This document shows positions 1 to 11,090 of a DNA stretch of 64,000 bases, in pieces. The DNA is from Prinsepia uniflora (lineage: Eukaryota; Streptophyta; Magnoliopsida; Rosales; Rosaceae): assembly GCA_032719365.1 (NCBI GenBank), contig CM064871.1:25889566-25953565 (forward strand), in the 5' to 3' direction. Numbering within the stretch: the stretch's first letter is position 1; each line of letters starts with the position of its first letter. Below the pieces are notes generated by a model. The model ran no database searches, was not told where the DNA came from, and saw only the letters and a program-made list of their open reading frames with translations. The translations under genes and the position numbers were made by a program.

Positions 1-1073
1 TCATTTTGAAATTTCAAATTGCTGTTTTGGACGTTAGGGGGGTTAGCTGTGGTTTAGGTTGTGTTTATAGGGTTGGTTGGATGTTTAGGGGATGGTTTTG
101 GATGGTTTGAAACGGCTGAGTGGCCCGGAACGGAGGCTGGGAGATTTTCGCTGGCTGCCCATCGAAATCACTTTCCGACAAAGTTAATCCAAATCGAACC
201 TTCAAACCAGATTTTAGGGGACTTAGGGACTAAATGGGATCCTTAGGATGAAGGTTTGACCCCTATAAGTGCCCCAAACATGGATAGGAAATTTGGGATC
301 AAAATGGTTTTCAGAACCAATGGGTTTTAGGATTGGTTTCTTGGTTTTGATCATGTAGGATGATAGGAAATGAAAAGAGAAAGAGATTGGAATTGGAAGG
401 GATGAAATCGGACAAAAAATGAGGGAGGAAATGGACTGAACCGGTTCCACCGGTCCGGTCGGACCGAATTTACAGGTGGACCGGTTTAGACTGGTCTGGC
501 CGAAGGTTGAAGGTGATCCTGTAGCCAGCACGTGAAGCCCACACGCAGGGCCTTCAGGCGGCGCACGGGGAGGATTCTGAGGAAGTGTCCAACATGTGAA
601 ATCATCTATTCGATGTAACGAACATTTTGGGACTGGTTTCGAGTTGATCGGACATTTTCTCGATATAGTTATGGATGCCCGAAGGTTTAGGATTGAAGTT
701 AAAAATAGTTAAAAATTCAGGAAAATTACGGGGCTTTTATGAGGGGTTAATTAAGTAGTTAGTAACCCTCTAAAATGATTTGGACAGGTTTGGGAGCTCC
801 GGTGAAGGTGATTGGCCCGGGAGAGGCTTATGGCACCCGTATCGAGGCGCGACTTTGGACGGTCTATGAGTGGACCTTGTTTTCTCAATTGTGATGCATG
901 CATAAATGTTTTACATGTTTAAATACATGTTTTAGAATGCCTTGAGTGCATATGTTGGTGGTAGTTAGTATTTACGTGTTTGCACGCATTTTGAGATTTA
1001 CTGTTTTATGTCGTGCCTATACATGCTATGTTTTCTGTGGTGATTTGATGGAAAGGTTATCGATTTAAAAATA

Positions 1074-1400
1074 GGGAATCGGGCATGAGACCCATTTGAT
1101 TGGAAACCATCGGACTTAGAGTCCTTTTAATTTGATGAGAATTCGGGCTGGAGGTCCATTTAAGTTATACGATCGGGTCGAGGGCCCCGTTGGTTGTAAT
1201 ATCGGGCTTGAAGCCCAGTTGAGTTATGGTATTGGGCTTGAGGCCCAGTTGGTTGTGATATCGGGCTTGAGGTCCAGTTGATTGTGAAATCGGGCTTGAG
1301 GACCCGTTGAATTATGAAATCGGGCTTAAGTCCCAATTGTGGTTTATGAAATGAGAATTCGGGTGTAAGACCCCATTGAAATAAGAATTTGGGCTTGAGA
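1074..1400 (+). repeat. array of GGGCTTGAGGCCC-type hairpin units in LTR
   Basis: About ten degenerate units spaced roughly 30-50 bases apart each contain a short inverted repeat, typically CGGGCTTGAGGCCCAGTTG. Spacers vary, for example TTGTGATAT or TTATGAAAT. Equivalent arrays occupy the same place in all long LTRs of the family in this window, on either strand according to element orientation. Confidence 0.85.
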
Positions 1401-1744
1401 CCCTGTGAAATTGGATTTGAATCGGATTTGAGGAATCCTGTTGAGATTCGGGTATGAGACCCAGTTGAATTGAGATTTGAAAGAAAGTATCTAAAAATGG
1501 ATATACCCTCCTATATGAGTTGATTTGTCTCCTCTAGACGTCGACCTGGAGAGTCACGGTCCACTACCCGGAATGAGTGATCCCCATAGGGAGCACATTC
1601 CAAGAGTGGGCGTTGTGGTATAGTCTCGGACTGGGTCCGGAGACAGTAGTCTAGACATTGTAGATACTGGATTTGGACAGATCCTCACAGACGTCGTAGA
1701 TACTGGAAGTAGACTCGGAGTGAGACCCCGAGTAGTATGCATAC

Positions 1745-1769
1745 TTATATATATATATATATATATATA
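1745..1769. repeat. (TA)n microsatellite
   Basis: An uninterrupted run of alternating T and A lies inside the LTR. A shorter run sits at the matching place in the partner LTR (about 18939-18958), so the tract existed before the element inserted and has since changed length. Confidence 0.9.
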
Positions 1770-2293
1770 AATCGTGACAGATATCAGGGATTTGTTCCGT
1801 AAGGGCTGTGTGCCCCGAGTTGGCATCTGGTATGCCAAGGATGGGTTATATATGCATATGTATATGTATATGCAATTTCTCGGAAATTAGTTTGGGGCTG
1901 AGACCCTGTTTTCTATGTTTTGGATATGGTTTTGGGCTGAGACCCACATGTATTGATTTGGGCTGAGTCTCCACATGATTTGGTTTTGGGCTGAGTTCCC
2001 ATGTACTTGATTTATGGTTTTGGGCCAAGGACCCAATGAATGATTTAAGAAATGGTTTGATTAATGGTTTTTGAATGCATGCATGCTTTTTAGTGAAGGG
2101 CATAAACTTCATTTAATGAAATTGTTTTTATAAATTATTAGTTTCGTCCACTCACTGCTTTGTAATGATTTTTATTGTCTTTCAGGTTGATCGCGGATGC
2201 GAGCTGTAGTAGAGACCGAGACATCACACTCCTCCTCCGGATCCTAGTGCTCTCTGAAGCCTCGGTGGGGCTGAGGATTTGGAATTATCCTTG

Positions 2294-2314
2294 GCTTGAC
2301 ACTTCGTGTTAGAC
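2294..2314 (+). other. U5 stem-loop upstream of the primer site
   Basis: Arms GCTTGACAC and GTGTTAGAC flank the loop TTC. The structure lies about 55 bases before the LTR end. The same position carries a stem-loop in most other family LTRs, with arm changes that mostly keep pairing. A role in RNA packaging or dimerisation is inference only. Confidence 0.6.
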
Positions 2315-2369
2315 GAGAGCAGACACATCCCGCGGTAATCCCAGGGGATTTGGGACGGGTCCTGACGAG

Positions 2370-2381
2370 TGGTATTAGGGC
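2370..2381 (+). other. degenerate primer-binding site (initiator tRNA-Met type)
   Basis: TGGTATTAGGGC lies just inside the LTR end. It matches the plant initiator Met primer site TGGTATCAGAGC at ten of twelve bases and marks the LTR/internal-domain junction of the plus-strand LARD. Confidence 0.7.
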
Positions 2382-5300
2382 AGGTTTTGCTCCCAGAGTG
2401 ACGCGCAGGTTGAGGATGTGATGACTCTGCAGTGGTAATAACCCGTCATCAACCTGATAGTTAGGGTATTAGTATGAGGATTCGGTGTAATCGAACCCTA
2501 GTTAGCTTACATTTGGCACGAAGTGCGATGGTTTAGGGTCTGATTGGCATATGAAGCTGCATTTTCAGAGACGTTGGACCCCGAGTGGGATTAATGGGTA
2601 TGCGAAGCTAATGTCTTAGAGCCGTAGTATTACTGGAGATAGGATCCAGTGGACCAGTAGACACAGTACGACGACCTGAGAGTCGAGACCGTCGATCGCT
2701 CATGTCAGAAATGGTTCGGGCCAAAGTGGAATCAGTAGAGGTCGGATGTCAGGGTCATCCGCGGTCAAGCGCACGATGACCTTAGTTGAGACTGGTTGGA
2801 ATAAGAACGTCGATCCTATTTGGCATGAGATGCCATGTTTCGGTGTGTCAAATCCCGAAGGGATGTCAACTGGCAGGGGATGCTTGGAGTAGTTGTCGTG
2901 TGGCATGGTAGGATGCGTTTACGACATGTAGCGGTTGTACAGTGTTAGGCACGGAGTATGGCCAAGTCCTTGTGGAGGCCAGTGGCTAGGAGCCGTAGAG
3001 TTACGAGAGGACGAGATCCTCAAATTGGGGTGCTGGTTGTTTGGGCACCAGTATCGGAGTACGATGACTCTTCAGAGTCGAGCGCGAGGAATCACTCGAG
3101 ATGGACGTGATGTAGGGAGCAGTCGAGTTCGTAATAGCCCTAGTTGGTGAGTGATCAGACGAGTGACCAGGAGAGTAGTACTTGTTGATCGGGTTCTGAG
3201 GTCGACTGATCGGTAGATGTTGTATGTTGAGCGGTTGGCGCCGGCGGTGATGTAAGTGGGTTGTGTCTGCACGAGATTGTGGCAGGCACCACCATCGAGG
3301 TTGGATTTGTTGCTAGTTGTTGAGAATTGGGGGATGTTCCGGGAACGTTCATTTTCCAGTATGATTGGTCAGAATGGTCGTACTCAGAGTTGTGGGGTAC
3401 GAGGGAGGCAGATGTTCTCCAACCTGAGCAGGGATTCCAGATAGGTTGATTCATACCCCGCGTGGCGGTGATGCAATGACGATAACGAGAAGAGACGATG
3501 ATCCACGAGCCGAGGGTATCTCATTCGTGATGTACTCATGGTTAGTTTCTACCACTACACGATGAGGAGGATTCATCGGCTAGTGTGAATTCTTGGGATT
3601 GATGTCGAGATGACAGATACGATGGAGTTGGACTGGGTGGAACCCAACAGTGGTCGAACTGGGTGGGAACTTTGTCCCAATAGTGATTGAGATGACTGAG
3701 TGGTGACTAGACAACTTGGATAAAAGGACGATGTGAGTGCTGTCGTGGGGATCAGTAACCGGTTGGTCAGATATCGTGATGTGCAGAGATCTGACTACAG
3801 ATCACAGCAGAAGCCTGTTGTGACTCTTCGGTTGAGCGGTACATCATGTTAGGATGAATTGACATCCTTTTGGATGTGCATATACAGTCGTAAACAGATA
3901 GGTTGGATTGTTTATGAACACGTGGGTGATGTCCAAGTGAGTCGAAGGATTAGTTTGTGACCGAGTTGGTAGACGTGCCCTAGAGTGGTAAACATGTGAG
4001 TTCGATGGGCACTGAGCGGGACAGAGATGATCCTGAGTGGCGCGGTGCGTATACCGTATACCTGGATGAGTGATAGGTACCCTAGTTCATTGTGGATGAA
4101 CGACACGAGTGTTCGGTGCTGGAATTTGATCCTATAAGGGTTGGGACATGCGAACCAGTATGCCGAAGTGAATGGTGATGGAAGAAGCCGAAGAGAATCA
4201 ATGGAAGTGTTTAGTTGGGAAGTGAAGGACTAAGCATTACAGTAATTATCAGAGAATACTCTTAGTCGGAGAAGGAGACTTCTCGTTTTCTGCTCTTTAG
4301 CAGATAGTGCTTGGTGCTGCAGGATGACATAGGATGAACTTTGATGTCATCATCATCGGTTTTCCTCATGTGGGTCGATAAGGAAGGAGATGACAGATAG
4401 AGGGTCTAAGAAAGGTGTAAGAACAAGACACCTAGACTGTGAGTCAAATTTGAATGACTTGGAAAGCAGAAGGTATTTAGCGTCACTGGATGTGATGAGT
4501 GAGTGTCTGAGGTAGTGGAACCGCTGTGGACCGAGGTGAGTCAGATCGAGTAGTGAGTTGACGATCACGATGATCGAGATGATGGAGGTTAAGTGTGCGG
4601 ATAAGTATGAGACAAAGGATGATAGGTAGACATCGATCAGGAAGAGATGAATAGATGATGCCTCGCGTTGGATATGAGGATAGTGAGGATTGGTATGTGA
4701 TTGGACGTTGCCTGAGTGCAGTCATTGAACAGGCCGAGTAGTACCTTGATGATGGATATGATGGGAGTGCACCGGTGTGTTGTGCACGTTGGACAATGGG
4801 ATTGACCACGGTCAATCGGTATGTCGGGTTGAGAGTTCCCTGAGAGTGTGAATGTTTTGTCGAAGGAATAAAGTCCTAGATGGACATGAGATGGTGGTTG
4901 GATTAGATCCGATAATGATGATTCGACGAGGATTATGTTTGGATGTATTCCGTCATAGTGATGAGTTGACTGGACGTCGAATGCTATGTGCTCAAGCAGA
5001 GTTGACAGAGAGGGGTTGGAGATTTGGTGAGCCGAGAGCTCAGAGCCGTGTGGGCCAGAGAAACCCTAGTGACTGTGTGTGATGATTCCTGCTGAGACAA
5101 GTATTTGATTGGGGTCCAGATACAATCGACATGGGTGAGATGTCGAATGTATTTCGACAGAATACATGATACGACATGGGGACTCGAGAGCGAGTCGAGA
5201 TCAGAGTGGCGCAGCGAAAGCCCAGTGGAGCTGAGCGTTACCAGCTAGTCACGATCGTGGTCGTGGACTTAAGGAGTGTTAAAAGAGAATGGTGTTCCTC

Positions 5301-5539
5301 TAAACAGTGGATTACGGTTGCAAACCGTTTAGTGACAGGGGATGAGATATCGCTTAGTTGGAGCAATGAGGGTAATTATCGGATCGGATGCTGAATAGGA
5401 TATCAACTCCTGTTATCGTATGAGAAAGGTCGTCAGGCTGAAAAGCCGACGTGAGGTCAGCTTGGTATTTCTGACCTGTCAAGAGTGAGTGACAAGCGAG
5501 ATCGTCGAGTGTCGACGTCTCGAGGGAGACTTACGAGCC
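2382..5539 (+). mobile_element. non-coding internal domain of the plus-strand LARD
   Basis: About 3.2 kb lie between the primer site and the copia insertion. No reading frame exceeds about 110 codons on either strand and no gag, protease, reverse transcriptase or integrase motif is visible. Segments match the internal domains of other copies in the window. The stretch near 3250-3300 (GTCTGCACGAGATTGTGGCAGG) recurs inverted near 15390 and 55365. Bases 4345-4380 recur inverted near 14400, 48690 and 54800. CTGAAAAGCCGA at 5438 recurs inverted near 47159. The right end with the polypurine tract is missing, probably deleted near the copia site. Confidence 0.75.
5535..5539. repeat. copia target-site duplication, left copy
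   Basis: GAGCC lies directly before the copia LTR start TGTTAGAC. An identical GAGCC follows the other LTR at 16721-16725. Confidence 0.9.
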
Positions 5540-5828
5540 TGTTAGACTATGTATATATCAACCTAGCACACACTGTACATTAGTTCCTAGGTTAAACCCG
5601 TGTACCTAAGTCCCTAGTGGAAGCTAGACATCAGTTAAGTACTAGGTATAGGACACATATCCTATATAGAGACAGTTACCTACAGTTACATTTATATAGG
5701 ACATCTGTCCTACTGCAGTTAGAAGCAGTTTAAGAAGATAAGAACTGCTATGTCTTATCCCTTAAACAGACCTCTATAAAATGCCATATTGGCTGTTGTA
5801 ATAAGCACAAGGTTTCTGCATTTCTACG
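5540..5828 (+). repeat. copia 5' LTR
   Basis: It starts TGTTAGACTATGTATATA and ends TTTCTACG (ancestrally probably TTTCTACA). It pairs with 16432-16720 at equal length with scattered substitutions, indicating an insertion clearly older than LARD W. Confidence 0.92.
5775..5781 (+). promoter_or_regulatory. TATA box in copia 5' LTR
   Basis: TATAAAA in a pyrimidine-rich setting lies about 50 bases before the LTR end and is repeated at 16667-16673 in the 3' LTR. It probably sets the transcription start of the copia RNA. Confidence 0.6.
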
Positions 5829-5840
5829 TGGTATCAGAGC
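5829..5840 (+). other. copia primer-binding site
   Basis: TGGTATCAGAGC follows the 5' LTR immediately. It is an exact match to the plant initiator tRNA-Met 3' end complement. Confidence 0.9.
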
Positions 5841-5913
5841 CCTCAGTCTGATAACCACAACCGATCCCTCTGTTCTTCACAATATTAACCTCTTCTGTTC
5901 GTCCCTAATTCTA

Positions 5914-6882
5914 ATGGCCACCGATTCCTGCTCCACTCCTTCAATCTCCCCTACTCACGGCTCCACTCTAGTCTCTGTCAAACTCAATGAATCCAATTAC
6001 CTCCTTTTGGAAAGCCAGATTAAACCCTTCCTCATTGGCCACAACTACTGGTGCTTCATAGATGGCACTCATCGTTCCCCTCCCTCCACTCTCCCAACAC
6101 CAAGTGCAACATCCTCTCCTACATCTGCCACTTCTGATTCGGCTCTCACATTCCCTGCTGCCCCTCTCCCGAACCCTGCCTTCCAACAATGGTACCAAAT
6201 TGATCAGACCCTGATCAGCATGCTGCGAGCCACCCTAACTGAGCCTATTCTATCTCAGGTCGCTGGCCTTCAAACATCCCGTGATATCTGGGAGTGCCTT
6301 CGCCAAATATTTTCATAGCAATCTCTTGCTAATGCAACTAATCTGCGTTTCCAGTTGATGTCTCTCACAAAAGGCACTCGGACCATCTCTGAATATATCT
6401 CTCACGCGAAAACTCTGGCCGACTCCCTTGTAGCCATTAATGAACCCTTCTCTCTCAATGACCTAGTCACTGTTGTTCTTCGTGGTTTAGGACCAGAATA
6501 CATGATGCTCATCACCGCCATGCTAAATTTCCCTCCTCTCCCACCCTTCAATGATCTGCGGGCTCGCTTCCTCTCTTTCGAGGCCCAACAGGTCACAAAT
6601 CTTTCCTATGTATCAAACCCTCCACCCATTGCCCTATATGCCCACTGCCCCAACCCTACACCTTTCCTTGCCCCTCAGACATTCTATGTCCATAGAGGTC
6701 GCTCTAATTACCAACGTGGCTCCAGGTCTAGTCGTGGCTCCTGGCCTTTCTCCCGCTGTGGTTCTGGCCGCTTTGCACCATCCAACAACTCACCCAGAGT
6801 CCTCAGTTCTCCTCCCACTTATCCAGCCAGGCCATAAGGTCCACAATGCTGGTCCTGCAACAAGTTTGGCCATGTTGTAGCC
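5914..6882 (+). pseudogene. gag: copia gag remnant with zinc knuckle
   Basis: Gag is the capsid protein that packages the element RNA in cytoplasmic particles. The frame opens at the ATG at 5914, about 75 bases after the primer site, the first good start. The N-terminal part (LNESNYLLLESQIKPFL) is typical of plant copia gag, followed by the central segment with SEYISHAKTLADSL. A CCHC zinc knuckle (CWSCNKFGHVVATC) is encoded at about 6847-6888. The same frame carries in-frame stops at 6316 and 6835, so no full protein can form without readthrough. The single frame continues into protease and integrase, as expected for a copia polyprotein. Confidence 0.88.
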
Positions 6883-7110
6883 ACCTGTCCCCAACTTCAA
6901 CAGCCAGCAGATCATGATCTTTCCCAAGCCTTCATAGGACTTCACCTCACAGCCACCAATGACCCCAATTGGTATCCTGACAGTGGTGCCACCAACCATG
7001 TCATCATGTCGCTTGCTGCCCCTCGCCCAAATCCTCCCACTCAAGATCGAGTTATGGTGGGAAATGGCACCACACTGCCTATAGCACACACGGGTAATAT
7101 CCAATTCTCC
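6883..7110 (+). pseudogene. copia aspartic protease remnant
   Basis: This part of the polyprotein encodes the aspartic protease that matures Gag-Pol. The active-site stretch WYPDSGATNHV is encoded at about 6970-7002, where plant copia elements usually have W..DSGA. It is in the same frame as gag and lies directly after the zinc knuckle, which is the normal copia order. The stop at 6835 upstream would separate it from gag. Confidence 0.85.
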
Positions 7111-8100
7111 TCTGGTTCCTCAGTTTTAAATCTTTCTAATGTCCTCCTTGTCCCATCCATTCGCAAAAATCTCTTGTATATTGCACAGTACACAAAAGAT
7201 CAACATGTCAGCATTACTTTATTTCCAACACACTTTGTCATTCGAGATCTACTTACCAACACCATTCTGTTTCAGGGCCCCTGTAGAGATGGATTGTATC
7301 CCATCAAGCCTAATCCCCCACCCCAGGCACTCCTCACCACCACTCCAGGTCTTTGGCACCGGCGGCTACGACATCCATCTACCAAAGTCTTACGCACATG
7401 AGCAAATCAGCAACACATTAGTCATCCTAATGTTTTTAATTCTATACCCTTCTATAATCAGTGTGCTTTAAGCAAATGTACTCGTCAATCTTTCACTAAT
7501 GTAATCCATACTTCCCAACACCCTTTTGACTTAATTCATTCAGATGTTTGGATGTCCCCTGTGCCATCTGTTTCTGGTTTTCGTTATTACGTGCTTTTTA
7601 CTGATGACTACACTAGATGCACATGGGTCTACCCTATGAGACTCAAATATGAAGTATTTGATCATTTTTCAAGATTTTCCAGATATATCATCACCCAATC
7701 CTCTACCACCATCAAGTCGTTTCACAGCGATGGTGGCAAAGAATTTGCTAACAAAGCCTTCCAAAACTTCTGTTCCACCCATGGTATTCACTAGTGATTT
7801 TCCTGCCCTCTCACCCCACAACAAAATGAGTTGGCTGAGAGGAAACATCACTATTCTAAGTAGATTTTCCTGCCCCCTTCTGTTATTGGGCTGATGCCAT
7901 TACCACAATCGTTTTTCTCGTAAATCTCCTCCCCACATCAGTTCTCAAATGGTCCTCTCCATACTTCCTACTCCATCACAAATCCCCACCCTATTCCCTT
8001 CTACGCACCTTCAGATGTTCCTGTTTTCCCTACCTTGAAGATTACGAAAAACACAAATTAGAGTCCAGATCCCTTCATTGTCTCTTTCTCAGCTACAGTG
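7111..8100 (+). pseudogene. copia integrase remnant
   Basis: Integrase inserts the cDNA into the host chromosome. The pre-integrase HHCC zinc site is visible (LWHRRLRHPS near 7350, then CALSKC near 7465). The catalytic core follows in the same frame: HSDVW near 7540, FTDDYTRCTWVY near 7600, HSDGGKEF near 7725 and, after two adjacent stops at about 7792-7797, PQQNELAERKHH carrying the third acidic residue. An in-frame stop also occurs at 7399. Beyond about 7890 frame shifts break the C-terminal part, although copia-like text (VPTERVYI type, near 8130) can be read in other frames. Confidence 0.87.
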
Positions 8101-8336
8101 CTCAGCACTCAGGCTATTGCTGCCTTCACGTCCCCACTGAACGTGTTTATATCAGTCACCATGTCCTCTTTAATGAGGACTAGTTTCCATATCCCTCAGA
8201 TACTACGCACACCCCAGACCTTACCTTTGTCCCACTCGCTACCTATACTGAACCTAATTCTCCCAGTGAACTCCAGTCTCCTTCTATCACAACACCACCT
8301 TCCAACACTACTTCCCACCACCACATTGCCCCAACA

Positions 8337-9187
8337 ATGTCTTACCCATCTCTTCTTGCCTCTGTTCATTCACAAAACAGTCCTCCAACCTCACTAGAAA
8401 CTTCCAGCTCCTCTGATTCACCTCCACCACCTCCAAATCGCAACATTCACCCTATGAACACTAGAAGCAAATCATGTCACTCCAAATCCCGTAATCTTCT
8501 CTTCTTTTCCAAATACCCCCTTCCTCAAGTTTATGCCACACTAGCTACCCAATCTCCTGAACCATCCACTTACAAACAAGCCTCCAAATATCCCCACTGG
8601 ATCCGAGCTATGTATACTGAGTACTCTGCCCTCATCAACCAAAATACATGGTCCCTTATTCCTTTACCCTCTCATGTCAATGCTATTGGCTGCAAATGGG
8701 TCTTTAAAGCCAAAAGACATGCAGATGGCACCATAGAAAGGCACAAAGCCCGTCTAGTTGCCAAGGGTTTCACCAAACTGAAGGTCTTGATTACCAAGAG
8801 ACCTTTAGTTCTGTTTTCAAACCAGCTACTATCCGAGTCGTCCTAACTATCGTTGTCTCCCTTGGCTGGTCCATTCGTCAAATGGACGTCACCAATGCAT
8901 TCTTGCATGGCACTCTCACAGAGGAGGTGTATATGCAACAACCTCCTGGTTTTACTGATCCACAACATCCCAATCATGTGTGTAGACTCCACAAGGCTCT
9001 GTACGGCCTCAAACAGGCCCCCAAGGCCTGGTTTGAACGATTAAGCACCTTCTTGTTCCAACATGGCTTCACTCAAAGTAGGGCAGATCCCTCACTGTTT
9101 ATTTTTAAGAACTCAGCAACTATCCTATTCCTCCTCCTCTACGTTGATGATATCATCCTCACAGGTAGCTCTACATCTGCCCTATAG
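8337..9187 (+). pseudogene. copia reverse transcriptase remnant
   Basis: Reverse transcriptase copies the element RNA into DNA. A start-of-domain segment (NTWSLIPLPSHVNAIGCKWV, then RHKARLVAKGF) lies at about 8640-8775. A frameshift near 8780 moves the rest to another frame. There MDVTNAFLHG (first catalytic Asp, near 8882), YGLKQAPKAWF (near 9003) and the YVDD active site (near 9140) are all present. The spacing of these motifs is normal for copia. The frameshift and a stop at 9185 make it non-functional. Confidence 0.9.
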
Positions 9188-9729
9188 ACTTTCCAAACCA
9201 GCTTGGCCCGTGAATTTGCAATCAAAGATTTGGGATAACTTCACTATTTCCTAGGTGTTGAAGCCACTCCCACAGCCAATGTCCTTCATCTAACCTAAAA
9301 CAAATACACCATAGACATCCTAACCCGTAGTGGTCTCCTAGACTGCAAACCTGCTTCCACCCCCGTGGTCTCCAAACAGCAAATCTCAGCCCACACAGGA
9401 ACTCCCATGCCTGATGCTTCCCTCTACCGTCAACTAGTAGGTGCCCTTATCTACTTAACCTTAACCCGACTAGACATTTCCTTTGCAGTCCAGCATGCTG
9501 CTCAATTCATGAGCCATCCTACGGATCTCCATCTTATTGCTGCAAAGCTAATCATCCGCTATCTAAAAGGCACCATTGGCCTTGGCATCACCATTCACAA
9601 ATCGCCCTTCCCCTTCAGATTCCAGGCTTACTCAGATACTGATTAGGCAGGCTGTCCTGACACAGTGTCCAGGTTCATTTCAGAAGCAGAGTACAAAGCC
9701 CTCGCTTACACTTGTGCATTTAGCATTTG
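9188..9729 (+). pseudogene. copia RNase H remnant, part 1 (before LARD insertion)
   Basis: This continues the second reverse-transcriptase frame. Recognisable copia text includes LHYFLGVEA, YRQLVGALIYLTLTRLDISFAVQ (shown in part) near 9424-9490 and EAEYKALA near 9690. Several stops are present (9185, near 9236, 9294 and 9644). The segment ends inside the RNase H domain, where the LARD begins at 9730, and resumes at about 16161. Confidence 0.87.
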
Positions 9730-9783
9730 TGTCAGGACCCCTCCCCAATCCCCCTGGGATTAACGAGGAACGCTCCTGATCCC

Positions 9784-9804
9784 GTCTGACACGGAGTGTC
9801 AGAC
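9784..9804 (-). other. U5 stem-loop
   Basis: Arms GTCTGACAC and GTGTCAGAC pair perfectly over nine bases around the loop GGA, 54 bases from the LTR edge. This is the best-paired example of the stem-loop shared by family LTRs. Confidence 0.75.
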
Positions 9805-10485
9805 AAGGGAAAATTTGAACCTTTAGCCTTCCAGCTTCCAGAGTACCCTAGGATCCGGAGGAGGTATGTGATGTCTTGGTCTTTGCTACAGTCCGCACCG
9901 TATTCAATCTGAAGGGCATTGAAAACAGAAAGACTGTGAGTGGACAAAAAGTAATAAGTTTCGTAAAATACATTTCATAAAAGACCTTTATGCCCTTCAC
10001 TAAAAAGCATGCATGCATAGTAAAACCATTTATCCAATCACATATGTTTAAACAACCATAATCATACGGGCTCCTGCCCAAAACCATTTACAAAAACCAT
10101 AACATAGTAAACATATGTGGGATCTCAGCCCAAATCCATTTATCATCATAAAACACAATTTCCCAAACCAATTGAAATCATGTTTATCCAATATATTTCA
10201 TATCACCAATCCTGTCACGGTAATCTAGAGCTACGCGCGTACTATCCAGGATCTCAAACCCAAGTCTCTCCAGTGTCCACCCAGGTCAATGTCCGTAGAT
10301 CAATTACCTTCCATGGAGGTTATAAACAATAGCCTTTCTGAGAGTAAGGAACCCAACTGGGGGGCGACTCCACTCAGTCAATGCTCCGTGACTACTCCGG
10401 GGTCCACCCAGGCCAACGACCCTCCCCGGAGGAGACAATACATATATAACGGATGGCATACGAAAAACCTTTTGAAATCATTCTT

Positions 10486-10638
10486 TAAACCTTTCAAGGA
10501 TTCATGCCCGGCCCCCATAAGCCGTCATGAATCATAAAAACCTTTCAAGGGTTCATGCCGGTTCCCATAAACCATCATGAACCATAAAATCCTTTCAAGG
10601 GTTCATACCGGTCCCCATAAACTGTCATGAACCGTAAA
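10486..10638 (-). repeat. three-unit minisatellite (about 50 bp period)
   Basis: Three tandem units each contain CCTTTCAAGG, TTCATGCC, CCCATAAACC and GTCATGAA in that order. The same unit, inverted and expanded, is present in element Z's LTR at 60708-60995, so copy number varies between family members. Confidence 0.85.
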
Positions 10639-10639
10639 T

Positions 10640-11090
10640 CTATTTGTGGGTCCCTGACCCGAAACCACAATGGTAAAACGTAACTGGGCCCTAAGTCCGA
10701 ATCCACATACAAATAGGACCTCTGGCCCAAATCGTAAACCAACAGGGCCTTGTGCCCGATTTCGTAAACTAAATGGGCCTTGTGCCCGATATCGTAAACT
10801 AAATGGGCCCTGTGCCCGATACGTAAGTCAACCGGGCTCCGAGCCCGATTCGTAAACCAACTAGGCCTCGATCTCGATACGTAAACCAACTGGGCCTTCA
10901 GCCCGATGCCTTGTTAAATCAAATGGACCTCAAGTCCAGGAGTTCGTAAATCAAATGGGTCTCGTGCCCGGTCCATATTTCTAAATCTGAAATCGATTCA
11001 AGAACCAATTGGGTCTCTGGCCCGAGAACGTAACTAAATGGACTTCGAGTCCGAGAGTTTCCAAAACACATGAGTCTCGAACCCGAGTTT
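10640..11090 (-). repeat. hairpin array (GGGCCTTGTGCCC type)
   Basis: About ten units spaced 35-45 bases apart carry GGGC...GCCC inverted repeats separated by CGTAAAC(T)AA. It is the inverted counterpart of the array at 1074-1400. Confidence 0.85.

Larger units (their letters stand above)
1..2367 (+). repeat. 5' LTR of plus-strand LARD element (left end outside window)
   Basis: The sequence aligns collinearly with 17093-19555, the second LTR of the same element; base 1 corresponds to base 17093. It ends GGGACGGGTCCTGA, close to the family end GGTCCTGTCA, and a degenerate primer site follows. Family landmarks are present in order: a CG-rich block near 530-560, TGAGTGGACC at 867-876, CATGCATG at 897-903, a hairpin array at 1074-1400, a TA microsatellite at 1745-1769, a second CATGCATG run at 2075-2086, GTCCACTCAC at 2146-2155 and a stem-loop at 2294-2314. 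The left end with its promoter region is cut off by the window. No coding potential is seen. Confidence 0.85.

Noticed and set aside
1074..1400. CRISPR-like regular repeats
   Set aside because: Units are degenerate, spacers are also similar, the setting is a plant LTR and no cas gene exists.
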